Positions 1 to 7,300 of a stretch of 14,314 nt of DNA are shown in pieces (the stretch's first letter is position 1; each line of letters opens with the position of its first letter). Under the pieces are notes generated by a model. That model worked only from the letters and a program-made list of their open reading frames with translations, searched no databases and was not told the origin of the DNA. Origin of the DNA: Victivallales bacterium (lineage in GTDB: Bacteria; Verrucomicrobiota; Lentisphaeria; Oligosphaerales; Lenti-02); the NCBI GenBank assembly GCA_018648945.1, contig JABGQJ010000128.1, positions 1 through 14,314 of the forward strand. Reading direction: 5' to 3'. The position numbers and the translations under genes are program-made.

Positions 1-2772
1 CCCATCGTGATCGAGGGAGTGGACGGCGAGAAAGCCACGATCTGGCTCAATCTCACGGCCGATTCACTACACATCGCCGCCGAAGTCACCGATGGCGACC
101 TCCGCTTCCCCGCCATCCCCCACGATCCGAGCGACGGCGATGCCATCGAGATCTGGCTTGATCCCAAGCTCGATTCCCTCCCCACAGGCCTCGGCCAGCC
201 AGACGACTGTATGATCGCCCTGCATCCCGGGGCAAACGGAGCCTCCATCTCGGCCTGGCACACCGACCGCACACCCCACCTGCTTGCCGCCTCGCGCGTG
301 ACCATGCGCCGAACCGGGACGGGCTACACCCTTGAGGCCGCCATCCCGCGTGCTGCCCTGCGGGAGGTCGAGCCAGGGAACATGATCGGTTTCGACGCCT
401 GTTGGTGGGATCAGGACGAGGGACAGACTGTCCGCCACTCCTGGGCCAACGCCGCACCCGATGCGCCTTGGGAATTCGGCATCCTCGCTCTTGGCGACGT
501 CTCCGCCGCACGAAAAGCGGCCAGCCAGGCGCAACGCACCACCGGCCAGCGTGCGTGGCTCGCCGCCCAACGGCCGCAACTCGCGCAGCGTCCCGGCCCG
601 CCAGAGATCCACTCCCTACGCCCGATCCGCGATCCCACGAGCATCCCCGCATTCGGCCTCTTCGAACTGGCCTGCGAACTTGGTGCCGAGTACAACAACC
701 CCTTCGACTTCCGCCAGATCGAGGTCCAGGCCAAGATCACCTGCCCCGATGGACGCACCACAACGGTCGATGGCTTCTGGTTCCAGCCTTACCGCTACCA
801 GACCTATCACGCCACGGAATCCCTCACCCCCCAAGGCCAACCACACTGGCGCATCCGGTTCACGCCGACCGTCCCCGGCCAATACCACTACCAACTCCAG
901 GTCCGCGACGGCAAGGAACGCAGGGCCGAGGGGGCACGTGCCACCTTCACCTGCGTCCCCTCCCCGACGCCCGGCTTTGTGCGGCGCAGCCCCCGTGACC
1001 CGCGCTACCTGGAATTCGACACCGGGCGCGCCTTCTTCGGCATCGGCTTCGCTTCCCACTTCTGGAACACCATCAACACCGTCCTCGGCCACAAGCACTA
1101 TTTCGGGCAGCTTGCGGCCCTTGGCGGCAACTACACCAGCATCAATCTCGACACCGTATCCGGCGGCTCCTTCTCCCTCGACACTGGGCCCAAGCTCGGA
1201 CTCTACAACTTGCTGAACGCCGCCAAGCTCGACCTGGCGCTGGAAGCCGCCCGCAAACGCGGCATCCACCTGATCCCCTGCCTCAACCAAACCGCCTTGG
1301 CCGAAACCAAGCACTTCAAGAACAACCGCTTCAATGCCGAACGCGGCGGACCGTGCAAGACGGCGACCGAGTATTTCAGCAATCCCGAGGCCGTGCGCCT
1401 AGTCAAACAACGCATCCGCTACACGCTCGCCCGCTGGGGCTACTCGCCCAACATCCTCGCCTTCGAGTTGTTCAACGAGGTCAACTACACCGATGCCTAC
1501 AAGCAATCCCCGGACCTTGTTCGCGGCTGGCATGCCGACCTGGCTGCGTTCCTCGCCACTCACGATCCCAACGACCACCTCGTCACCACCTGCTTCGGCT
1601 CCGGTGCCGACCTGGAAGACCACGCCATCTGGAAGCAGGATGGGATCGATGCCATGGTCACCCACATCTACGGGCGCGAACTCGTCCCCAATCTCCGCCA
1701 ACGCCTGCTTCTCAAGCGTCCCTTCGGCAAGCCTAACATCGGCGGCGAGATCGGCCAATCCTGGCCTGAGGCAGACCGCGCCGACCAGCTCGACCCCGAT
1801 GGCGTCTCCTTCCACAATGCCCTCTGGACCAGCATGGCCGGCGGCTCCGCCGCCACCGTTCTGCACTGGTGGCCCTTCCGCTATCTGGATCCCGGCGACC
1901 ACTACGACCAGATGCGACCACTTGCCGCATTCTGCGAAGGTATCGACTGGCCAGGCGAGCAGTTCCAGGATCTTCAGGTGAAGGTCGAACGACCAAAGCA
2001 AGGCAAGGGCACGCGTCTCGCCACCGTTCTGGAGTGGCAGCCCCGAGGCAATGACCGCTACGCTCTCGTCGATGGCCAACTCTGGGTCACCCCCGACCGT
2101 CCCCCGGTCGCAGGCGTCGTCCGTGAGGCCGATGCTGACTTCCGGCGCCACGCCAGCGCATTGCCCGGTCTTCTCTTCGGTAGCGCCAACCCCAAGCTGA
2201 ACTCCCAACTCGAACTCGCCCTCACCTGCCGCCAGCCCGGCACGCTCCGGATCGTCCTCGGCGCGGTGGCCCCGACCGGGGCAACCCTCGCGGTTGCCGT
2301 GGGCAAGGCGGCTGCCCGCACCTACCCGCTTGTCGACCGCGATGGTCAGGCCAATCCCGCCGCCGCCGAACTCAAACAGACCATCGATATCCCACTGCCG
2401 GCAGGCGACACCACGGTGACTCTCCGCAACACGGGCGCCGGCTGGCTCTCCCTGCGCGAAATCGTGGCCGAAACTGGCACGTCCGCCACCGGCGTCCTAG
2501 CCTTCGGTCTCGCCGGCAAGACCCAAGCCATCCTCTGGATTCACGACCGCCAGAACAGCTGGTATGCCCGGTCTGAACATGGCAAGCCCAAGCCGATCAC
2601 TGACGCCACGCTCGCCCTGGCAGGTCTGCCCCCGGGTCCCTACGAGATCGAGTGGTGGGATACCCAGACCGGGCGCATCGCCAGCCGCATCACCAGTGAC
2701 CAGCCACAGTGCAGCATCCCGACTTTCGTCGGCGATATCGCTGCCAAGATCCGGTTCACTGCGAAGCCCTGA
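1..2772 (+). CDS. Multidomain glycoside hydrolase (CBM9-like + DUF5060 + clan-A TIM barrel), 5'-partial
   Basis: The reading frame is open at the left edge, so the N-terminus, including any signal peptide, is missing; the GTG at 7 is probably internal. Counting from that GTG, residues 1-160 resemble a CBM9/DOMON-like sugar-binding sandwich (DGDAIEIWLDP). Residues ~216-318 look like DUF5060, a domain often placed before glycosidase barrels. Residues ~325-650 are a clan-A (GH5-like) TIM barrel: FELFNEVN carries the likely acid/base Glu491, and GKPNIGGEIG carries the likely nucleophile Glu581. The region after ~700 looks like two beta-sandwich modules, the last resembling the C-terminal sandwich of apiosidase/DUF4038-type enzymes (PYEIEWWDTQTG). 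It is probably an extracellular or periplasmic retaining glycosidase. Substrate and exact GH family are not determinable by eye. It is the first visible gene of a CAZyme-sulfatase operon, with the next gene 19 bp downstream. Confidence 0.82.
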   Translation, partial: PIVIEGVDGEKATIWLNLTADSLHIAAEVTDGDLRFPAIPHDPSDGDAIEIWLDPKLDSLPTGLGQPDDCMIALHPGANGASISAWHTDRTPHLLAASRVTMRRTGTGYTLEAAIPRAALREVEPGNMIGFDACWWDQDEGQTVRHSWANAAPDAPWEFGILALGDVSAARKAASQAQRTTGQRAWLAAQRPQLAQRPGPPEIHSLRPIRDPTSIPAFGLFELACELGAEYNNPFDFRQIEVQAKITCPDGRTTTVDGFWFQPYRYQTYHATESLTPQGQPHWRIRFTPTVPGQYHYQLQVRDGKERRAEGARATFTCVPSPTPGFVRRSPRDPRYLEFDTGRAFFGIGFASHFWNTINTVLGHKHYFGQLAALGGNYTSINLDTVSGGSFSLDTGPKLGLYNLLNAAKLDLALEAARKRGIHLIPCLNQTALAETKHFKNNRFNAERGGPCKTATEYFSNPEAVRLVKQRIRYTLARWGYSPNILAFELFNEVNYTDAYKQSPDLVRGWHADLAAFLATHDPNDHLVTTCFGSGADLEDHAIWKQDGIDAMVTHIYGRELVPNLRQRLLLKRPFGKPNIGGEIGQSWPEADRADQLDPDGVSFHNALWTSMAGGSAATVLHWWPFRYLDPGDHYDQMRPLAAFCEGIDWPGEQFQDLQVKVERPKQGKGTRLATVLEWQPRGNDRYALVDGQLWVTPDRPPVAGVVREADADFRRHASALPGLLFGSANPKLNSQLELALTCRQPGTLRIVLGAVAPTGATLAVAVGKAAARTYPLVDRDGQANPAAAELKQTIDIPLPAGDTTVTLRNTGAGWLSLREIVAETGTSATGVLAFGLAGKTQAILWIHDRQNSWYARSEHGKPKPITDATLALAGLPPGPYEIEWWDTQTGRIASRITSDQPQCSIPTFVGDIAAKIRFTAKP

Positions 2773-2780
2773 TCGCCACC

Positions 2781-2785
2781 AGGAG
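2781..2785 (+). promoter_or_regulatory. Ribosome binding site deciding the start of the second CAZyme gene
   Basis: AGGAG lies 6 nt before the ATG at 2792 and directly precedes a codon run encoding a signal peptide. The reading frame itself is open further back into the preceding gene, so this site fixes the start. Confidence 0.7.
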
Positions 2786-2791
2786 TTCCCG

Positions 2792-4369
2792 ATGAAGTCT
2801 CTTCTAGTCGGCGCTGCCCTCGCCCTATTCTGCTCTCCCGTCCTTGCGGATCGCGTACCCGGAAGCGGCCTGTACGCCATCTGGTATGGCAGGAACACCG
2901 ACTTGCTCAAGCTGCCCTTCCTGAGCGGCGGACAAGCAGTCACCCAATGGCGAACAGTCGAACCCGAAGAGGGCCGCTTCGACTTCTCGTCAATCGACCG
3001 GCAACTGGCCCCACTGCACGAGCGTGGGCTGAAGGCAACGGTCCAGATCAACGGGAACCGCAAGCCGCTGTACCTCTTCAGCAAGGTCCCGTACCACCCC
3101 GGCAAGCTGTCCCACCAAGTGGCCGACAAGCAGGGGACGCTGATGTTCTGGCACCCCGCCCACGCTGCCGCGCACCAACGCCTGATCCGAGCGTTTGGCA
3201 CCTATCTCAAGACCAGCCGCTACCGCGAAGCGGTCCTGGGCGTGCGCCTCAACTTCAATGCCTTCGGCACCGAACACCACCATCTTCCCAAGGGCGAAGC
3301 CCGGCAGGCCAGCTCCTGGACCACGCCGCCAGGGGTGACGCCAGGCACCGACTGGTCCAGCAAAGAGGTCCAGGCCTACCAAGCCATGGTCTTCAGAGAG
3401 TACATCGCCCAGATCTCGCCCCACGCCTACGTCTTCGTTCGCAATGGCCTCCCCAAGGACATCGCCAAGGAGTATGGCGAGGACTTCGCCAGTGGCCGGC
3501 TCGGTTGGTTCCATACGTCCTCCGAGGCCGAACCGCGCGCGGGCAGCGAGTGGCGCTACCAGCGTTTCCACACCGACTGCCGTCCCGGCACCACCATCGC
3601 CTATGCCGAGCCCTGGGCCTCGGCCTGGGGACACCATGGGACCAAGGTCGACGACCGGGCCTGCAGCCCGCCGCAATGGAACTACTGGCGACTCCTGCTC
3701 GATCTCCACAACGGCGTGTCCTTCATCGCCCTCTATTCCGCCGACCTTCGGGTCGCCCAAACCGGCACCTACCGCTACGGCAAGTTCGGGCAACTCCACG
3801 ACGACAAGGAAGCCGGGACCGACTACCAGGCCGAGTTCCGCCTTGCCTTCGAATTTGCCGCCCGCTACGCCGGCTACCACGCCTCGCCCGAGAGCTCGCC
3901 CGGGGCCTGGTGCGCGTTCCGGGGCAACGACCTTGTACGTGAGGCGAATGGCCGCCCCGAGAAAGCCCGCAAGCTGAAGCTCTACACCGGCGACTACACC
4001 TTCCTGATGGAACGCCTGCCCGACACCAGCATGGCCCTCGGCACGATCGGGCCAGAAGACCAGCGGTTCGGCGGCTGGGCCCGGCGACTGAAACCGAGCG
4101 GCGCGATGACCCTCCGCCTGGACCCCACCTTCGCCACCAGCCTGGCCAAACAGAGGGCAATCGTGCGAGTCGTCTACCTGGGTGGGAAAGAGAGCACCGG
4201 GACCGTGCAGTGCGCGGGGCAGTCTCTCCAGCTCAAGCCCACGACAAGCACGCGCTGGCAAACTGCCGCCTTTCCCATCGACTCCTGGCATGGCGATACG
4301 CTCCGCATCGCCGCCGGGGAAGCCGGCTTGGTTCTCCATATGGTTGAGGTGCTTCGCAACCCCGAGTAG
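2792..4369 (+). CDS. Secreted GH42/clan-A-like glycoside hydrolase-like protein
   Basis: A 525-residue protein. The ATG at 2792 was chosen over longer in-frame options because AGGAG at 2781-2785 precedes it and a signal peptide follows at once (MKSLLVGAALALFCSPVLA, cut before DRVPG). WRTVEPEEGRFDFSSID (from residue 53) matches the 'W..lEP.eG.fDfs.iD' pattern at the start of beta-galactosidase-like barrels. NAFGTE places Glu161 about where a clan-A acid/base would sit, and AYAEPWASAW places Glu273 as a possible nucleophile, followed by a beta8-like NGVSFIALYS strand. A C-terminal beta-sandwich (~residues 430-525) ends the protein. Catalytic assignments are inference; I do not recognise a named family. 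It sits between two clear CAZyme genes, so a role in trimming the same polysaccharide is likely. A non-catalytic barrel is the alternative. Confidence 0.75.
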   Translation: MKSLLVGAALALFCSPVLADRVPGSGLYAIWYGRNTDLLKLPFLSGGQAVTQWRTVEPEEGRFDFSSIDRQLAPLHERGLKATVQINGNRKPLYLFSKVPYHPGKLSHQVADKQGTLMFWHPAHAAAHQRLIRAFGTYLKTSRYREAVLGVRLNFNAFGTEHHHLPKGEARQASSWTTPPGVTPGTDWSSKEVQAYQAMVFREYIAQISPHAYVFVRNGLPKDIAKEYGEDFASGRLGWFHTSSEAEPRAGSEWRYQRFHTDCRPGTTIAYAEPWASAWGHHGTKVDDRACSPPQWNYWRLLLDLHNGVSFIALYSADLRVAQTGTYRYGKFGQLHDDKEAGTDYQAEFRLAFEFAARYAGYHASPESSPGAWCAFRGNDLVREANGRPEKARKLKLYTGDYTFLMERLPDTSMALGTIGPEDQRFGGWARRLKPSGAMTLRLDPTFATSLAKQRAIVRVVYLGGKESTGTVQCAGQSLQLKPTTSTRWQTAAFPIDSWHGDTLRIAAGEAGLVLHMVEVLRNPE

Positions 4370-4370
4370 G

Positions 4371-4410
4371 CCGGGCGTCGGTTGCACTCGCCTTGGCGAC
4401 ATCGGCCCGG
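4371..4410 (+). other. Intercistronic imperfect stem-loop
   Basis: In the 81-bp gap between the second and third CAZyme genes, CCGGGC-GTCG (4371-4380) pairs with CGAC (4397-4400) and GCCCGG (4405-4410), with a 4-nt bulge ATCG. A small CGCC/GGCG palindrome sits in the loop. No T-run follows, so it is not a classical terminator. It could slow polymerase or set an mRNA processing or stability boundary between cistrons, or it could be chance in GC-rich DNA. Confidence 0.3.
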
Positions 4411-4450
4411 TACATTCCGCCATGCCGTCTGCCACCACCAGGACATGCCC

Positions 4451-5701
4451 ATGCCCCGCTTCATCTGCTTCCTCCTCCTCATGAGCCTAGCCATTCCCCA
4501 ACCCGTTCGTGCCGATCCCCCCAAAGGGGAAGACTGGCTGCTCGTCTTCGAGGACGAGTTCGACGGGGGCAAGGAGAAGCTCGCCGCCAACTGGCAGTTC
4601 CAGAACGGCCCCAGTGGCCACATCCTCTGCAGTCGCTGGGGGGACAACGCCAAACTGGAAGATGGCCTGTTGAAGCTGGAAGCACGCAAAGAGAAGCGGG
4701 GCGGGCAGGATTGGACCGCCGCCAGCGGCTGGACCAAGCAAGCGTTTACCTACGGCTACTTCGAGTGCCGCTACCGGTACGCCGCCGCCACTGGTACCAA
4801 CAACTCCTTCTGGATCATGACCCGTGGCAAGCCGGCGCAGAGGTTCGAGATCGACATCAACGAGGGGCACTTCCCGAACGAAGTCAACATGAATCTGCAC
4901 AACCACACGGGGAAGCACTGGGCCAAGGGCGGCCGCTGGTACTATGGTCCCCGCCCGCCCGATCCCACCCCAGGCGATGCCGGCCTCCAGTTCGTGCTGG
5001 ACAAGCCCGTGACCACTAGTCGCATCCGTTTCGTCTCGACCGATGCGGGGCCGGTGCGGGTAATGGAACTGCGCGCTTTCCCGCCCAGCCAGCAAGGCTA
5101 CCCCAGCGTCTTCCCCAACCACATGGAAGCCCAGCCTGATGTGCCGAACCTGGCCACGCGGGCAAAAGTCGAAGCCAGCTCAACCCTGGGCAGGTACACC
5201 CCGGAGATGGCCATCGACGGCAAGCTGGACACCAACTCTCGCTGGTTGAGCGCCCGCACGGTGGGACCACACCACCTCAGCCTCGATTTCCGCAAGCCCC
5301 AGGCAGTGGGGTGCCTGCAATTCATCAGCGGCTGGGAAGACAACAAAGTCTGGACGGGGATCGTGGACGACTTCCGTCTCGACTACTGGGACGGTACCAA
5401 CTGGCTCCCCATCCCCGGCGCCAGCCGCAAGGCTCTCCAAGGCGAGAAGCCAGTGGCTGAACCCACCCACAACCTGGCCAAGGAGTTCCACATCTACGCC
5501 CTGGAGTGGAACGAGAAAGAGCTCATCTACCTTTTCGACGGCAAGGTCATCCGCCGCATGCCCAATGGGATCTGCCACGGCCCGGCCCCAGTCTGGCTCA
5601 GTCTCGCAATCATCAAATGGGCTGGTGCGGTGACCGACGCCATCGACGGCGCCTCCATGGATGTCGACTACGTCCGCGTTTGGCAGCGGAAACCGCAATG
5701 A
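4451..5701 (+). CDS. Secreted GH16 glycoside hydrolase with internal discoidin (F5/8 type C) insert
   Basis: A 416-residue protein. The ATG at 4451 is preferred over the one at 4445 because AGGA at 4440-4443 then has 7-nt spacing. The signal peptide covers about residues 1-22 (ends PQPVRA). The first GH16 half begins at WLLVFEDEFDG. The signature EIDINE gives nucleophile Glu133, Asp135 and acid/base Glu138 of the ExDxxE laminarinase/agarase-type motif. The second GH16 half starts near residue 346 (FHIYALEW) and ends with the typical DVDYVRVWQ strand. Between them, residues ~165-340 hold discoidin-like sequence in reversed order: a C-terminal-type half (LQFVLDKPVTTSRIRFVSTD, to MELRAF) and then an N-terminal-type half (NLA...ASS, AIDGKLDTNSRW, to YWDGTNWLPIPGASR). 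GH16 enzymes cleave beta-1,3/1,4-glucans or galactans such as laminarin, agar or carrageenan; which one is unresolved. Confidence 0.9.
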   Translation: MPRFICFLLLMSLAIPQPVRADPPKGEDWLLVFEDEFDGGKEKLAANWQFQNGPSGHILCSRWGDNAKLEDGLLKLEARKEKRGGQDWTAASGWTKQAFTYGYFECRYRYAAATGTNNSFWIMTRGKPAQRFEIDINEGHFPNEVNMNLHNHTGKHWAKGGRWYYGPRPPDPTPGDAGLQFVLDKPVTTSRIRFVSTDAGPVRVMELRAFPPSQQGYPSVFPNHMEAQPDVPNLATRAKVEASSTLGRYTPEMAIDGKLDTNSRWLSARTVGPHHLSLDFRKPQAVGCLQFISGWEDNKVWTGIVDDFRLDYWDGTNWLPIPGASRKALQGEKPVAEPTHNLAKEFHIYALEWNEKELIYLFDGKVIRRMPNGICHGPAPVWLSLAIIKWAGAVTDAIDGASMDVDYVRVWQRKPQ

Positions 5702-5710
5702 ACCAGCGCA

Positions 5711-5717
5711 GGGAGGA
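5711..5717 (+). promoter_or_regulatory. Strong ribosome binding site of the sulfatase gene
   Basis: GGGAGGA lies 6 nt before the ATG at 5724. The frame is open further upstream inside the GH16 gene, so this site decides the start, and with it the absence of a signal peptide. Confidence 0.75.
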
Positions 5718-5723
5718 CTCCCC

Positions 5724-7073
5724 ATGGCTTCACGCCCCCCGAATATCGTCTATGTCATCGCCCATGATCTAGGTCGGACATTGGGGTGCTATGGCGAAGC
5801 CGTCCTGACCCCTCAGTTGGATCGCTTCGCTGCGGAGGGAGTCCGGTTCGACCGGGCCTTCTGCGCTGCACCTGCCTGCAGCCCAGCCCGGGGCTGTGCC
5901 TACACCGGGCAATACTCCCATACCAATGGCCTGATGGGGTTGGTCAACGGTGGCTGGAGTCTGCCCATCGAGAGCAAGACCTTCGTCGATTACCTGAACG
6001 AAGCCGGGTACCACACGGTCGTGAGCGGCCTGGACCACACCCGGGCCCGGCGCGAAGACATGCGCTTCAAACAGTATCTGACGCACGCACCGCGCACGGC
6101 CGGGGCGGTGGACGATGCCATCGGCTTCCTCGACACCTACGAAGGCGACGCTCCGTTCCTGCTGAACGTGGGAACAGTGGAGGTGCATTCCTCCCAGTGG
6201 CTCAGCCAACATCCCCCCGCGAATCGCTTTGGGCCGGGGGCTTCCCTGCGTGACTACGGTCGCGCTCCCGACCCAGGAAAGGCCTTTCTACCATCCTGCA
6301 TGCCCGACTTCCCGCTCGTCCGCGCCGAGATGGCCAACATGCAGGCCTGCGTTGAGTACTTCGACTTCCACATCGGTCGGCTGCTTAATGCCATCGATCG
6401 TCTCAGCTACCGGGAGAACACGGTGGTCATGGTGACCACGGACCACGGCATCGACGGGATGCGGGCCAAGACATCGGTCTACGATAAGGGTACGGAGATC
6501 ACCTGCCTCGTCCGTGGACCGGGCATCGCGTCCGGAGCCGTGATGGGCGAGTTGGTAGAGAACATCGACTACCTGCCGACCTTCCTGGAACTGGCTGGGG
6601 CAGAGATCCCCGATTCCATCCAGGGGCGCTCATTGCTGCCGCTGCTCAGCGGGGAGAGTGCTGCTTGGCGCGAGATGATCTTCACGGAGAGGAACTACCA
6701 CGGCGGCAACGTGGAGCCCCGACCCGATGGCGCCAGCAGCAACTACGACCCCATCCGGTCTGTGCGGACCCAGGACCTGCACCTCATTCGCAACTTCCAG
6801 CCTGGCAAGTGGCTCCCGACACCGCCCGATGTACGAGACGTCAAACCGCTTGGGGCTTGGTTGCCAAGCATGCTCCCCGTCCCCGACCAGCCCCGTCCCG
6901 AATTGGAGCTCTATGATCTGCGCACCGACCCGAACGAGTGGCACAACGTGGCAGAAGACCCCGCCTACACCAGCGAATGTGAACGGTTGCTCGCCGCCCT
7001 CGACCAGTGGATGCGCGACACCGACGATCCACTTCTCCAGGGCCCCATCCCGGATCGACTGCATGGGTGGTGA
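5724..7073 (+). CDS. Sulfatase (type I, formylglycine-dependent), heparan N-sulfatase-like
   Basis: A 449-residue alkaline-phosphatase-superfamily sulfatase. The start is set by GGGAGGA 6 nt upstream. Cys52-Ser-Pro-Ala-Arg56 fits the C-x-P-x-R formylglycine signature, followed by the usual TGQ. The N-terminal metal motif reads AHDLG rather than DDLG, a variant I associate with SGSH/N-sulfoglucosamine-type sulfatases. The second metal motif is TTDHG (Asp240-His241), with Lys249 just after it. The C-terminal ELYDLRTDPNEWHNVAEDP stretch is standard. No signal peptide is visible: MASRPPNIVYVIAH runs straight into the first core strand, so the enzyme is probably cytoplasmic, unlike the two preceding secreted enzymes. 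It starts 22 bp after the GH16 stop and would desulfate imported oligosaccharides. The specificity (O- versus N-sulfate) is not certain. An anaerobic or aerobic formylglycine-generating enzyme is needed and is not in the window. Confidence 0.93.
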   Translation: MASRPPNIVYVIAHDLGRTLGCYGEAVLTPQLDRFAAEGVRFDRAFCAAPACSPARGCAYTGQYSHTNGLMGLVNGGWSLPIESKTFVDYLNEAGYHTVVSGLDHTRARREDMRFKQYLTHAPRTAGAVDDAIGFLDTYEGDAPFLLNVGTVEVHSSQWLSQHPPANRFGPGASLRDYGRAPDPGKAFLPSCMPDFPLVRAEMANMQACVEYFDFHIGRLLNAIDRLSYRENTVVMVTTDHGIDGMRAKTSVYDKGTEITCLVRGPGIASGAVMGELVENIDYLPTFLELAGAEIPDSIQGRSLLPLLSGESAAWREMIFTERNYHGGNVEPRPDGASSNYDPIRSVRTQDLHLIRNFQPGKWLPTPPDVRDVKPLGAWLPSMLPVPDQPRPELELYDLRTDPNEWHNVAEDPAYTSECERLLAALDQWMRDTDDPLLQGPIPDRLHGW

Positions 7074-7300
7074 GGGCGGCTACGCCTTCGCGGTGGAGGA
7101 CCACCGCATCGCCAGCGGCCCTTGCCGCAATCAGAGACCAACGACGCGTATCCCCAACCTGGAGATGCGCACGTCCTCGGGCGCGGAGCCCGCAGGGCGA
7201 CGGGAAACCATGCCTACATCAACACGCCGACAAGCAGATCGGCGCTAACGCGCCTTCGCGGTGGAGGACCACCGCATCTCCAGCGGCTGTTGCCGAGATC
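7074..7300. repeat. Pair of REP-like two-hairpin direct repeats in a convergent intergenic region
   Basis: Two ~46-bp near-identical copies start at 7083 and 7251 (168 bp apart), sharing CGCCTTCGCGGTGGAGGACC and ACCGCATC[G/T]CCAGCGGC. Each contains a perfect hairpin GCGGTGG-AGGA-CCACCGC (7090-7107 and 7258-7275). Just before it lies a second small hairpin whose stem and loop differ between copies: GGCG-GCTA-CGCC (7075-7086) versus GGCGC-TAAC-GCGCC (7241-7254). Another hairpin, CGGGC-GCGGA-GCCCG (7178-7192), sits between the copies. There is no T-run. The region lies between converging genes, and the stop codon of the minus-strand gene (7299) falls inside the second copy. I see no protein-coding signal here. 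It is best read as REP/BIME-like extragenic repeats that may limit readthrough. Confidence 0.6.

Noticed and set aside
2990..4438. A 482-codon open frame on the - strand.
   Set aside because: Shadow of the signal-peptide-bearing GH-like gene on the + strand; Gly/Val-rich with no motifs.
7090..7275. The paired direct repeats considered as a CRISPR array or integron attC sites.
   Set aside because: Only two copies with a ~120-bp gap, no regular spacers, no cas or integrase gene and no attC core pattern.
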